This document shows, in pieces, positions 22,706-34,922 of a DNA stretch of 64,000 nt. Both the position numbers and the translations under genes were made by a program. Every line of letters begins with the position of its first letter. Position 1 is the first letter of the stretch. The stretch lies in the NCBI RefSeq assembly GCF_040183065.1, contig NC_091119.1, forward strand, positions 207,363,798 through 207,427,797. Reading direction: 5' to 3'. The stretch comes from Periplaneta americana. Taxonomy: Eukaryota > Arthropoda > Insecta > Blattodea > Blattidae. The notes under the pieces were generated by a model that worked only from the letters and a program-made list of their open reading frames with translations, ran no database searches and was not told the DNA's origin.

Positions 22706-23102
22706 CAATTAAAAATATACCGGTATACTATTAATATTATGCTATTGCTATGAAGAGGTCCGTCACCAAGAACAAAATCACACTTTTTTTTTTACGAAAA
22801 AAACTAATGCAAGATAACATAAGAACATAATACAGTACGGTATATAGGCTAAGTTACTCCTCAGTTTCTTATCAGAGTTGAGCATTTTATAACAGATTAT
22901 CGATTACACGATTACAGTCACAATGATTGTACATTAATATCACATAAGAAGTAATAAAAAGTAAATAAAACTTGATAATGACGATAATATTATTGTACCA
23001 TTTCTTCCTCCCTTTCTTTTTGTTCACAGAATTTATAGTTTTAAGCTAGTTGATAGTACAGCATAGTTTTTTACTTGGATATTTAACGATCCTGTATCAA
23101 CT

Positions 23103-24276
23103 CAGGGGCGACCCGTCCTTATGTGCTACAGCACAATGATAGGTTTTGCTCAACTAATAATAATAATGATAATGTTTTATTTTCGCTGGCAGAGTTAAGG
23201 CCATAAGGCCTTCTCTTCCACTCAACCAGTCTTAATCAATACAATACATAAATTTAAATTACAAATATTTACACTACACTTAAAAGGTTCTCCAGCAATA
23301 TTCTTCACTACACATTTATTTAAATTTAGATAAATCTATAAGGTAAAGTAGTAACTTAATTTATGAGCTAATTTAATTCACTGAATTATAATTAATTTAA
23401 CTAATGTATTTGTAATACCATAATATTTGATCTGTCATTTGACAGTTTCTCGCGGTTATGTTTATGAAGCGTTATAGAGTGTTTAGTCTTCGCTCTTCAC
23501 TCTTTGGTGCCTCAGGGGGTACAATGTGCTACTCAGAACTCCACATGAGAACGTAGACAGTTATGCGCATGTGCGAAGCTGAAATCACTGCTCCGATTGG
23601 CTATTTTTACGCGGGAAAGTACTGTAGTCAGCTTCAGCACGACACAGCTTGGAGATCGCAAAAGTAAAACGTAACGAAAGAATGCTTGTTTGTGGAGGGA
23701 CCAGTGAGCTGTTTAGTATAGAGCTCACTGGGAGGAACTATTTACAATGTTTTTGGTAATTAAGGTGTCCGACTGCTGCTGCCATCTACCTGTTCAAGTT
23801 GCTGTCAACAGCTATACTATACAGACACAACTTGGGAGTTCTATACGGAAGATCCAACTTCGGAAATATAGATGGCTGTTCAATTGTTACAATACATAGT
23901 CTCAAACAATTTACAGGATCCATTCTGTGAAGTAACGAACTTGTTAAATATTTTGATTACAACACCAATGACCATTACTGAGCCAGAAAGATGTTTTTCT
24001 TGCTTGAAACGTATAAAAACTTTTTTAAGGAACACTATGTCCCAGGATCGTCTCACTGCTCTTGCAATACTGTCAATAGAAAAGAGTATGATGTCCAAGA
24101 TGGAGGGGTTTAACACCAGGGTAAATGACAAGTTCTGCAGTAGGAAGGAACGTCGTATCGACTTCATATTTCGTCACTAGGCGAGTCTGAAATTAAGATA
24201 AATATATACAAGTGTATGCAGTAGGCCGATATAGAGATTGTAGCACACTCATTATTTTGACCACCAGCCGCTACTG
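23103..24276 (+). mobile_element. hAT transposon, internally deleted
   Basis: The ends are CAGGGGCGACCCGTCC and, reversed, CAGTAGCGGCTGGTGG; both continue to GTGCTACA. Near the right end lies a transposase C-terminus (23872-24180). A foreign piece GCTGGCAGAGTTAAGGCC (23180-23230) with an AAT-rich lead has landed inside. About 1.17 kb remain of what is normally a 2-4 kb autonomous element. Confidence 0.8.
23872..24180 (+). pseudogene. hAT transposase dimerisation-domain fragment
   Basis: The 102-codon frame includes TTPMTITEPERCFSCLKRIK and then TFLRNTMSQDRLTALAILSI. This is the C-terminal hAT dimerisation region of the type shared with ZMYM1/THAP12-like proteins (TxxxERCFSxLKRIKTFLRxTM). It ends in a natural-looking stop. 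The catalytic RNase H-like core is absent upstream, so the fragment cannot be an active transposase. It lies within the hAT element at 23103-24276. Confidence 0.85.
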
Positions 24277-24790
24277 TATTGAACTACTGGTCATTTACAG
24301 TCGATGGGATTGGTGATAGCGAGATGGTATTTGACGAGATGAGACCGAGGATTCGCCATAAATGACCTCACATTCGTCTTACGGTTGGGAAAAAGCTCGG
24401 AAAACACCCAATCGGGTAATCAGCCCAAGAGGGAATCGAACCCACGCCCGAGCGCAACTCCGGATCGGCAGGCAAGCGCCGTAGAGCATAGTTAATGTTC
24501 CAATAAAATTATGTTAAAAATTGACATGAAAATTGCACATGACATCATCCCCCAAACTAATTACGTTGTTCCGCCACTGATTCAAAATAACACTTTTAAC
24601 CCAGTATGGAAAGAAACTATTCTGAAACTGTATCAAAGTATGGTTGTGGTTGTGGCAGCTTCATCATGTGGTCCATGCGTCACGCAGACCAATGCCATGT
24701 CTCAATTTTACAAAACAACAAGCGGGAGAAATTAAGAAATGTCAGGCATTTTGGTTTCTTTATAACAAAGGCGTCACTGTCGCAGCGTCG

Positions 24791-24792
<2 letters not shown>

Positions 24793-24853
<61 letters not shown>

Positions 24854-24855
24854 GT
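24793..24855. repeat. ATT microsatellite
   Basis: About 20 ATT units followed by GTT-type variants. It causes the poly-I, poly-L and poly-N frames overlapping it. Confidence 0.95.
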
Positions 24856-25219
24856 TGTTGTTATTGTTGTTGGTTGTGAACAAAATCCGTCCAAGAAGCG
24901 TCATGTAAGTAATTAGAATAGGCAGGTTTCCTTTCTTTCTCGTATAATGGAATAGATACATAGTTCCGAATAGAATCTGTTTGCAGAAAATCGATCGACA
25001 TTTTTATAACACTATCAGAGGAGTTCACTCCAAATAAACAGTAAATTCCATTATAAGACCTTGATCCAAAAATAAAACCGAGTGCGGTGTAAAACAACAT
25101 GCACGAGCTGTGTTGAAGGCCTTGCTGGGGTTTTAACTCTGCTTCTCGCGATGAAAGAATTCTCCAGTTCCCACGGGCACTTAAGATGCAGAGATTCGAA
25201 CCGGAATCCGTCTTATTGG

Positions 25220-26183
25220 CAAAGCTCGGAACTTGGGGACTTGTGTGTCGTGCGCATGAGTAAGGTTACAGGTAATTAGGGCCTACAACGTATACAAAGC
25301 TCACCCTGCAAGTGCTCAGGGACTGTCGTGTGTACTAAGAAAGTGGCCACATCGAATGACAGGAAGAAGAACGAAGAAACTGTGTCATGTCGAAGCAAAT
25401 GACATTCAGAGAATTACAGGTAAACGGTCTGTTAGAGGAATGAGAAAATACGTGGTATTCGTATGGGTATTATAGAAGTTTGAAAATATATTTCTTAAAT
25501 TTTAGGTACAGAATTTCGTAGAGGAATTCTGAGGAGATACATTATTTTCTTCTAATGCAGAGTTTATATTTTGCAAGTTGTGCCACACACAAACTAGAGC
25601 TGGAAATGGGCATTAATTGAAAGACATTGCAGTCTCTTAAGTCGGTGGAAAATTTGTCCATAGCCATGGATCAAGTCGTAGTGGAACCTTCCCTAGTAGT
25701 GACATAGAAACTGAAAACTATTTTCGAGAAAAATTTAGAATACTTATCTTTCTCAGATACGAGATCAGCTAGCAACTGCTGAAAATCGAACAGGAAACAG
25801 TGACAGTGAAAACATTCAGTATTTTAAGTTTGCTCCCGTCACTTCATGTGACGTGGAAATAAGTTTCTTTCGTTTCAAATCATGTTTAACTAACAGACGA
25901 AGAAGTTATGGGTTCGAAAATCTTCGAATCCATGTAGTCATATACTGTAATAAAATGTACAGAGCAGAACTGTAAATTTGATATATTTTGCATGTTTATA
26001 TATATATTCTTTAAAATTACGTGTTTCAAGCTACCATAATATTATCAATATGTTGTTCCGGCCAGGAACCACCTTTATAGCACACCTGACAGTACCTCTG
26101 TGCTGGAAGCGGGAGTTTGTTGACATTGAAGTCCGGTCGCTTAGCCACGTTCAAAGACACAAGTCCCCAAGTTCCGAGCTTTG
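25220..26183 (+). mobile_element. hAT transposon, internally deleted, intact ends
   Basis: A perfect 8-bp duplication CTTATTGG (25212-25219 and 26184-26191) flanks near-identical ends starting CAAAGCTCGGAACTTGGGG (at least 26 bp inverted). At 25558-25600 the + strand reads NAEFIFCKLCHTQT, a CxxC zinc-finger-like piece. A transposase C-terminus follows (25738-25975). The middle, with the catalytic core, is missing. The target looks like a tRNA-derived repeat (GATTCGAACC at 25193). Confidence 0.9.
25738..25975 (+). pseudogene. hAT transposase C-terminal fragment
   Basis: The frame reads NTYLSQIRDQLATAENRTGN, then IQYFKFAPVTSCDVEISF, then RFKSCLTNRRRSYGFENLRI and a stop at 25973. The (K)xAPVTSxDVExSFSxxK…RxxxxxENL pattern is the hAT dimerisation region. 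An upstream stop and lack of catalytic residues mark it as a remnant inside the 25220-26183 element. Confidence 0.8.
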
Positions 26184-26671
26184 CTTATTGGTAAGCAGTG
26201 GTGTGGCGTGGGACTCGATCTCACTTCCAGGTCCTGAAATTCAAGTTCCGGTTTAAATCGCATTCACTATTTCTTCCAGAGCACCCTTCAATAGGCAGTT
26301 TCTTCTCAGCTAGTGATCCAGCCAATTTCTTTTTCTTCTTTATCAGTATCAATAAGGATCGTCAAAATTGCAGGTAACCGATAAGGTTCCAATATTGCAG
26401 TACGGTATTATCGCTTAATACTCCAGAAATAAATAGGCGTAATAGGTCCATATTTTGAATATCATTTAATTTTGAGTTAAATGTTAAAATAGTGAAGTCT
26501 TAAAGACTATTACAATATGCGGATAACTATTTCTGAAACTGTGCACAATTAAGCAGGTCTGCATCTGCTTGGATCGTAGTCTACGCTCTATAAACAGAAG
26601 TAAAAAATTTCATTTACGTATTTCTTTCGAATAACATTTCAAGAAAATAAAATTTTAACAGCAATATTAAC

Positions 26672-27480
26672 AGAAATGTTTTCAGAACATATGAGGGGTG
26701 ATAGTAAGAGGAAGAAAAATAAAGTCCATAACATTGGCTGATGATATGACGTTGTTCGCAGAAGAGATGATGATGATACTAAGGGATATGCTACTTGAGC
26801 TAAATGACAACTGTGGGCAGTATGGGATGAAGATAAATGCAAACAAGACAAAGACCATGGTTGTCGGAAGAAAAATAAAGAAGGTAAACTTGCGAATTCT
26901 AAATGAAGCAGTAGAGCAAGTGGACAGCTTCAAATGCTTGGAGTGTACTATAAGCAGTAACATGAGCTACTGCCAGGAAGTCAAAAGGAGGATAGCAATG
27001 GCAAAGGAAGCTTTTAATAGGAAAAGGAGCATCTTCTGCGGACCTATGGGAAAATAACTACTTTGTGTGAAGTGTGGCATTGTACAGGGCAGAAACTTGG
27101 ACATTAAGACGAAGTGAAGAGAAATGACTAGCATTTGAAATGTGGATATGGAGAAGAAAAATAGACCGTGTGAAATGGACAGACAGAATAAGAAACGAAG
27201 CTGTGTTAAAGAGTGAGTCAAGAAAGAATGATGTTCAAACTGATCAGAAAGAGGAATTGGTTGGGTCACTGGCTGGAAGAAACTGCCTACTGAAGGATGC
27301 ACTGGAAGGAATGGTGGACAGGAGAAAAGTTCGTGGGAGATGAAGATGTGAGATGATAGAGGACATTAAAATGATATGGATCATATGTGAAGACTAAGAG
27401 GAAGACAGAAAATAGGGAAGATTGGAGAATGCTGGGTTTGCAGTGAAAGACCTGCCCTTGGGCAGAGAACTATGAATGAA
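26672..27480 (+). mobile_element. LINE family B (RTE-like), 3' copy 1
   Basis: The RT palm motif C appears as TLADDMTLFAEE (26726-26765), followed by GMKINANKTKTMVVGRKIK, FKCLECTISSNMSYCQEVKR and AFNRKRSIFCGP. Later parts (WIWRRKIDRVKWTDRIRNEA, LLKDALEGMV) shift frame several times, with stops. It is 5'-truncated before the catalytic VRQGCP motif. The last readable motif is DLPLGREL near 27455. It is a dead copy. Confidence 0.85.
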
Positions 27481-27735
27481 TCACTCCTTCATTCACAACA
27501 TGATAAAAGACTCTGAATCGTTGCGGGTAGCGTAAAACGCAGCTAAGTAAGAAAGTAACTTGTGAGTTGTTTTCATCTTTTAGGTAAGTCTTCAAATCAC
27601 GTCATGATCTGCAACACAAGTGAGAGCATCTCAACTAGACGCAGTCCGTTGCTAAAATCGAAGTCGCTGGCGCCTCAGTTACTGGTGCGAACGAGGAGAC
27701 AGGGCTGTCCACAGATTGCGGCCACTCTCGTGCCA

Positions 27736-28503
27736 TGGATAAATATATAATAGGATGCGAAACTGTGGTCAGCACCATCTCGCGGCGGGGGACTGAAATA
27801 AGATGATCAGCGCCCAACGTCGTAGGTGTTGAACATTAGAACTATGTGTTGGGTACATTACCCAGAGATACTGCTCGAGGAGACGAGATGGCAGACAGAA
27901 ACTTGCTAATAAGTGAACATAAAGTGATACTACGTGTGTGTATAAGCAGTGTATGTTAAACAGTGATGTTTATGGACGTTGTAAAAAATAGTGTTGTTGA
28001 ATGTATTGTATAGTAATATAATAAATTGAACTATCTAAGTAGTTCTTGCAGACTTTTCCATTGCGCTGTACAATAAATACCCAAAGAATAGGCTACAATC
28101 CCAATTATCTAACCTTTTACTTTATTTTTGTCCCTGTCTGGTTATATTTTAATTAGGTAGTGTAAAATAGATTGTCTCTTTTATCTTCCTGTTGGTTCCG
28201 GTAAGAATTTTCAGTAGGAGATGCTGTGAGGAATAAAAATGTAAATGTTTTATTTTAAATTGGGTTAGTTTTGAATATCTAATGAGGGTGGGAGGGAATA
28301 CTTTCTGCACAGTTTAACATTTTCGTCACCAGGTGCGCTGCTAAATGTATGGAGTAATTACTCTTTTCGCTACTTGGTGCGCTGTTAGATGTAATAACGC
28401 CCCTCCCCCAACAGGTGGCAGCAAGATCAATTTCTACAACAGCGCCTCTAGTATGTGTTACGGGAAACTCAGTAAGTTTCGCATCCTATTATATATTCAT
28501 CCA
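27736..28503. repeat. 29-bp inverted repeat pair, possible MITE
   Basis: 27736-27764 and 28475-28503 are reverse complements with one mismatch (core TATATAATAGGATGCGAAAC). Sequence outside the arms also shows loose inverted similarity (CACGAGAGTGGCCGCAAT against CTCGTGTC…CGCAAT). Two GTGCGCTGTTAGATGT-like copies lie inside at 28332 and 28376. No coding motif recognised. Confidence 0.6.
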
Positions 28504-29329
28504 CGCTCGTGTCTTGTAGCGGTGTTCGCTACTAGTCGCAATGTAACTTCACCTCACGCAACAGTGCGATCACTGAAGATTCAGATTTTTGTCGACGGTG
28601 AATGAAATAGTAAAAAAGACGACTAGATGGAGTCAGTAGGATACTTTTACAGTAAAATCCTAAGGCGCGTCCGCTTATTATGCTGTAATACGCTTTCTTG
28701 ACCAGTCCCTGACATTTTATATACGCCTAGATAACGCCCTTACAAAATACCCCGCTTGTTCGCTCAAGTCACGCATAGTACGCTCTTTTGTGGAAGATTT
28801 TCGATGTAATTGTTAGCAAAGGAACATTTTGATCAGTGGACTTACTGCTGCCACCAGCCTGAAGAGTGTTAGACCGTTTAGACTGCGGTTGTACTCAGTG
28901 TCGGATTTGGCCGATTTGTATAGTCCGGATCAGCTTACTTAATACCCCAAGGGTGAAACCTAACCATTTTTCCACTATTACTAAATATGCTAGTGGATTA
29001 TAGTGATTTTCTAGCTCTCAGGTTGAATTTTTTTTTTTTTTACCAACTTGGTTTCGAATTTCGGGTACTGACAAATACTACAACTGGCAGTTATTTTCTA
29101 ACTGTTATGTAGGCAGCAATGATTTCGGTTTACAGTAAAGCTAACTGATGAAAATGCAAGTAAGTAAATACATTTTTAGGTTAGGTCTTATGAATCGTAA
29201 GCTCTTTACTCAAAGCAATAAATTTCATTTGCCTGACAAAATAAATTATAACATTATATCATGCTAATCCTAATTACCAATATAATATGCGAGAAGTCCA
29301 AGCAAGACATTGTTATTGTTAACAATTTA

Positions 29330-29332
<3 letters not shown>

Positions 29333-29391
<59 letters not shown>
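29333..29391. repeat. ATT microsatellite
   Basis: About 19 ATT units abutting the LINE A copy at 29392. Confidence 0.95.
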
Positions 29392-29394
<3 letters not shown>

Positions 29395-29857
29395 GGTTGT
29401 TCTTTATGGTTGTGAAACTTGGACTCTCACTTTGAGAGAGGAACATAGGTTAAGAGTATTTGAGAATAAGGTGCTTAGGAAAATATTTGGGGCTAAGAGG
29501 GATGAAGTTACAGGAGAATGGAGAAAGTTACACAACACAGAACTGCACGCATTGTATTCTTCACCTGACATAATTAGGAACATTAAATCCAGACGTTTGA
29601 GATGGGCAGGGCATGTAGCACGTATGGGAGAATCCAGAAATGCATATAGAGTGTTAGTTGGGAGGCCAGAAGGGAAAAGACCTTTGGGGAGGCCGAGACG
29701 TAGATGGGAAGATAATATTAAAATGGATTTGAAGGAGGTGGGGTGTGATGATAGAGACTGGATTAATCTTGCACAGGATAGGGACCAATGGCGGGCTTGT
29801 GTGAGGGCGGCAATGAACCTTCGGGTTCCTTAAAAGCCATTTGTAAATAAGTAAGTA
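29392..29857 (+). mobile_element. LINE family A, 3' fragment, open frame
   Basis: An uninterrupted 146-codon frame (29393-29833) covers the whole C-terminal tail: [93 protein letters not shown]. The poly-leucine lead of the longer frame comes from the ATT array and is not LINE protein. The clean frame suggests a recent copy. The function of this tail in retrotransposition is unknown to me. Confidence 0.9.
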
Positions 29858-30284
29858 TTATTATTATTTCAGTGCGTGATTTTACCCTCTTTGGTGATAT
29901 CTGGTATTAGTTGGCAACACTGAAGAGGCGGCCAAATTAGAATTTTAGGAATTACTCTTAGGTGATCCTCGCTATAAACTGACACACTGCCGACAATGGT
30001 GGAGCAAGCAAATGCAATGAGTGAACCGGGGAGAAGGCACATGTGGCCAAAGCGACCGCGCTACTGAAAATATGTTAGTAAGCTCAACTTATTCATTTTT
30101 GTTTGAGCAATTTGTCTCGTGATATTATTTGTATTTTAAACATTACATTAAAACGCAAAATAGAATGGTAAACTGTTATTTATATAACATGAGGATTGTC
30201 CGACAAGACAGAAAGAATGTCCATGCAATTATATGTGCACAGCTCTGAGTGTTGCAACTACACAAAATGTCAACAATGCTCTTC

Positions 30285-30800
30285 AGCGTATTCCGAATCT
30301 CACCGGACCGGTGGACAACAATGACGTCACACTGCAGCGAAATAGGAACAAAACTGCTGGAAGGATCGATGGCTGTCATGGCGACTGTATAAGTTGTTGT
30401 CTGTGCTATGCTAGCAAAATTTTGCGAAATTTCCTTACTGCCATCTCGTTCAAAGGAAAGACAGCATAAACAATTTATTTCTTGAACTGGTAGTAATAAC
30501 TGGTCCGTTGACATGTTCGCTCATAAGCCATTAACATATTGTTTTTACGTTGTGCTTATTACAAACAATACAGCAGAACACACCGCCATGACACAACAGT
30601 TCATGATGTCATTCGTCTGGTAATTCCCGCCCTATACAAGAACCAATCAGATTCACTGATGGCGGCTGATGGAGACTGCCACCACCTCTGCAAGTTGATG
30701 GCACCGGTGCGACACCGGTGGAGCATCAGTGGCTCCATCGGTGAAATTCGGAACATCGTGATGCCATCAGATTGCTCAGAGCTGAGATTCGGAATACGCT
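30285..30800. repeat. 18-bp perfect inverted repeat pair, possible MITE
   Basis: AGCGTATTCCGAATCTCA at 30285-30302 is exactly inverted at 30783-30800. ACCGGT-type palindromes occur inside near both arms. No target duplication or transposase was found. Confidence 0.55.
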
Positions 30801-32880
30801 CTTTATTAAGGTTATGATGGAGTGGGGAAGTCACGTCATCACAATGTTGCCAGTTTAGTGCAAAGCGCACCTCATTGGGATACGGGGCAATGCAGTTTCA
30901 TGTTGTAACATAAGAGAGCACATGCGGTCAAAAACACCGTGTCATAAAATGAAGAAGCAGCTGTTCGAAATAAAGTACAACTTTGATTATTTCAGGTGCA
31001 CAAATTGTCAACAAGGCACTAATTAAAGAAATGAAAGAGTGAGGAGGTCAGAAGTTTCCTCCCATGAAAGTTGTGCGTCTTTTCCCCGCTACGCACCTCC
31101 TCCCAGGTTAAGTGGGAATGGTCACAGCATGGACATGCTGATGAGACTGATTTTGACTCTCTAAAAGGAATGGGAAATTTGCTATCAGACACTGGCGTAC
31201 AGTTCATCCTGGTGAAATGATAACAACAGTGAATTTTGCTCTGTTATGGCTGATGCTGTAAACAAAAACTTAAAATTAGGAGCTTTGACGAGTCAAATAT
31301 GCAATTTCGAAAAGGGCACATGTTGAATATTTTGACTTATCAGTTTTTTATATACTCTAACTAGCTGAAAGCACCTGGTGTTGCCCGGGTTTTCCTTTCT
31401 GCTTCTATTTTTAATTAAACTGGTTATTAAATTTTCGGAAATCTCGGAAACCTAACTATAGACAACCAAAACCAATTTCTTTACTAAGCTTTCCTCGCCC
31501 ATAAAGATGAATCTTTACTTAACGTCACTTACATGAATTAATGAACTCCTTAGCCAAATGCCTGCCAGGGTTAACTCAGGGTTGTAAATCATGCACCGAA
31601 AAGAAAACATTTCATCATGTGCCTGACATTAATCTTTTGTTTTAAATTTATTTATTTACTTATTTATTTATTTACCTACCTACCTATCTATCTATCTACT
31701 TATCTATTTATCTATTGAATACAACAGACAATCATATAAAACAATTGACTGTAGAAGATTTTGCATTTTAATATTATACATGAATATTTGATCTATTTAT
31801 TTTTATTTTTTATAATTTTGATTAATTTAACATCCATTTGCACAATTTTAATGTAGCCTATGCTTTTCTCCTGGTTATGAAGGTTAAATGTGCAAACTTT
31901 GGCACATATCGGTCAAAGCGTGTAGATTTGTATAGAGAACATACACACATACATATATACTTACATACCCACATTCACTTTTATATATTAAGATTACTTC
32001 TACACATCGTTTTGTGGGAAAAGGGAGCCCAACTTGCATCAGTATACACCACTGTCAGAAATGCTGTCCAATAATAGCTGCGAAAAAGGCACAGCATATC
32101 AATCTCATCAAAGCTCAAGTGCCGCGAGTAAATTTGACATAATGCAGCTAAATACAGAGGAGACGATGAACTTAAAAAAAATGGTCTCACCTCAAATTTA
32201 AAGTAAAACCGCTTTCTGTGGGAAGCTATTGAAAACAAGTACCGGTATCAAAGAACCAGAAAGTAACATTTCATTTATCTTCCTTCTATGAATTTATATT
32301 TTCCGCAGAAAAACCAGATGAAGTGATCGCAAAATATGACGTAGATAATTTTCAATCCTTCAAAAGTAAAAGGTTGTTTCGCTCCACTACCTAACAATAG
32401 GACAGAGTATCCATCTTACAATGGCAGATCAACCAACTAAAAAGTGGAAAAGTACATACTGATATCTTCAGAATTCAAAGAGTTTCACCAGAAAAATATT
32501 GCAGTGGCCACCTACGGCAGCTGGTGACATGCCACAAGAGGACTTCTGATTGATTTTTGTATGTTTTCTTCTTGAAATACTCATTGTCATCTAATATTTG
32601 TCAATAAACTTATTTTTTTTTCTTTTTGTATATTATACCCTGTCTTATAGTTTTTACCATTTTTGTTTTTAAATTCTTGCTTATTTATAAAAACATTGTC
32701 CATGCATTTCGAAAAGGGTACATCTCCAAAAAAAAAAAAAAAAAAAAGCATATGCTAATATCTTAAATATATTTTTTCTTTCACATTATATTGTTGGATC
32801 CTAAAATGCTAATTGTAAAGTTCTGTTGGTCTGGATACAACGGGTTAAAATTAAGTTTTTTTTTTTTTTTTTCCCCCTCC
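30801..32880. other. No gene recognised
   Basis: I see ATTT/CTAT microsatellite sequence at 31648-31716, the motif AGCTGAAAGCACCTGGTG at 31371 (like a repeat end) and poly-A runs near 32730 and 32860. Between 32270 and 32570 short open pieces in several frames could be an old pseudogene that I cannot name. Confidence 0.4.
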
Positions 32881-32887
32881 TGAATTC

Positions 32888-33229
32888 AGAGATGTGCCAT
32901 TTTCGAAATTGCACATTCAGTTGTTTTCGTATATGGGCTGTGTCCACTTACTGTTAAAGCACGGACTACACAAATTGCTAGTAAGCCTAAAAGGAATTAT
33001 GAATCATCCCCGAGTGAAACAATTAACTACACTGACTTTGCAGAAATTGTTGGTCAGGAAATAATCAATAAATTCAACAACATTAAAGATGCTGTAGCTT
33101 CTGAAAATAATACAGAGTATATCTATATTCTTCATTGTCTGTGGGAAAAGTTTCAGAAAGTACAAGAGCAACACATACAAGCCATTAGCATCGAAACAAC
33201 AATCATTCAGGATCCATGCAACAGTGGAT
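32888..33229 (+). other. Unrecognised open frame without a start
   Basis: About 113 codons are open in one frame and include RTTQIASKPKRNYES, ETINYTDFAEIVGQEI and YIYILHCLWEKFQKVQEQHI before a stop. Amino-acid use looks protein-like (charged, not repeat-derived), but no ATG begins it and I recognise no family. It may be an exon or transposon remnant. Confidence 0.3.
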
Positions 33230-33334
33230 AACATACCAGTAACGGAAGTTCAGAGGTATAAACATCTCCAAGGAGAACTGTACAACGCATTCTTGTGGGA
33301 AAAGCTTCTAGTGTGGCCCACGACTCCTAAAGCA

Positions 33335-33490
33335 AATGGAAAGCTACTCCGAATTCGGGAGGTCGCAGGTTCAAACCCTGTGGTCAGCCAATCTGACAGG
33401 GATTTTTCATGGTTCCCTGAGCCACAAAGGCATATTAGAAATTTACATACCATGATTTATCACCACCTTAATCACCATTATTATCATTAA
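33335..33490 (+). repeat. tRNA-derived SINE-like repeat
   Basis: A B-box-like GCAGGTTCAAACCCTG (33365-33380) precedes GTCAGCCAATCTGACAGGG and a tail CATTATTATCATTAATAA. The A-box side is worn. Confidence 0.6.
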
Positions 33491-33700
33491 TAAAAATCAA
33501 AATCGTTAAATGAATAGGCATACAAGCCATAAATAACACACGACAATAGAAACAGAATCACAATAATAGTCCACGGCCTACTGATATACCAGTATCTAAA
33601 GATCTTACACACGTGATATGAGCTGGATGTTTATGCGTGTATTAGTAAACTTCTATAAGAACAATTCATTTATAACTAAAGGTGTTTTATAGATAAGTAA

Positions 33701-33838
33701 AATGGATTTGAGGAGGTGGGATATGATGGTAGAGACTGGATTAATCTTGCTCAGGATAGGGACCGATGGCGGGCTTATGTGAGGGCGGCAATGAACCTCC
33801 GGGTTCCTTAAAAGCCAGTAAGTAAGTAAGTAAGTAAA
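33701..33838 (+). mobile_element. LINE family A, extreme 3' end
   Basis: Only the last 45 codons remain (KMDLRRWD after a frame slip, then DWINLAQDRDRWRAYVRAAM and MNLRVP), followed by AAAGCCAGTAAG and a TAAG array. Confidence 0.85.
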
Positions 33839-34214
33839 GAAGCCACTGTGTTGCCATGGTGATAGATGTGATAAAACTGTCATAGAGAGATTCAATGTAA
33901 TATTGGTTTTCAAAATAAAATATGTTTGTAATTAAAGTACAAATACTGGTAATGCATGGCGACAAGAACTGAAGAAAATTATTCAATTGGTGTATACTTG
34001 CAGTCATAAGGGAGGCTAGATTGACTGGTACTTTGTTTTTAGTATAGGTGATAGAATCATGACCTGAAAGAAGTTTAGACAAACCTTTGAAATACTGTAG
34101 TATATAACCTATTTGATTGAAATCAAATTTTGAAAACAATGTTCATGGAGAACTAATAGTAATAAAATCACTACTGAAAAATGTTTTATGTAAGCCATAA
34201 ATATATACAAAAAA

Positions 34215-34922
34215 AATGTTAATGTTTTTGTATTCAGAATTTGAAACAGGAATAGCAGTAAACGTCAACAACACGACAATAAACAGTATCGGAGAAATAA
34301 GAAATCTAACCGAAATAGCAAGGGCAAGAAATAAACAGGTTAGGTAGCAGTGAATATCCGCCCATGTAGGAATCATGGGAAACGAATGTGCAGATGGAGT
34401 AGCTTCGCCACAGTGAGGAAGAAACCGCCAGTCAATAAAATAGAACTACCAAAACAAATCTCCAACATAAAACAAATTTCATAAAAAAACACAACATACC
34501 AGTAACTGATGAAACTCAGTTAAAGGACAAAAACTACAGAATAATCAAGGACAGAACGTATATATTCAAAAAGCCAAGGAATACAGAATGGACACAGGGC
34601 ATGACTGTCTAGCTGACCACCTGTTTAAGATGCATTGCCTTCAATGCATGATATGCAAAGAAGATGGAGAGATTCTTGATAGAAACCACCCAGAAAAATG
34701 TAGAGCACTCAGCAGCAAGAGCCTGGCAGACTTGTATTGAGAAGCCAACTAATCCCCAGTGTCAGTGGTCAACATATTATTAGCTTTAATTGGAGGAGAT
34801 AGTTTGGAAATTTATATAATGATTTTGGTTTAAACAGCAATGATATCTGTTATAAGTTAAAATATGATCTGATTTTAAAAGAGTTTAAGAAATGCCTCAT
34901 TTCTAAAAAAAAAAAAAAAAAA
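34215..34922 (+). mobile_element. LINE family G with RNase H, 3' remnant
   Basis: The + strand shows an RNase H end (ISAHVGIMGNECADGVASP, compare WIPxHxGIxGNExAD), stops, then EYRMDTGHDCLADHLFKM, CLQCMICKEDGEILD and HPEKCRAL. This is the C-terminal CxxC…H…C knuckle found after RNase H in I/R1-type LINEs. It ends in a 19-A run (34904-34922). Several stops make it an old copy, distinct from the RNase H LINE at 36194. Confidence 0.75.

Larger units (their letters stand above)
23075..24490 (-). repeat. SINE family 1 copy, split by a hAT element
   Basis: The 3' domain is at 23075-23102 and the body plus tRNA-like head at 24277-24490 (B box GGGTTCGATTCCC in reverse at 24431-24443). The flanks of the insert are TATCAACT and TATTGAACT, consistent with an 8-bp duplication that later changed. 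Confidence 0.8.

Noticed and set aside
24606-24961. Poly-L, poly-I and poly-N frames with unrelated leaders
   Set aside because: Caused by the ATT microsatellite; the leaders have no known motif.
31371-31400. AGCTGAAAGCACCTGGTGTTGCCCGG as a transposon terminus
   Set aside because: It feels familiar as a repeat end in insects, but I could not find its partner or name the class.
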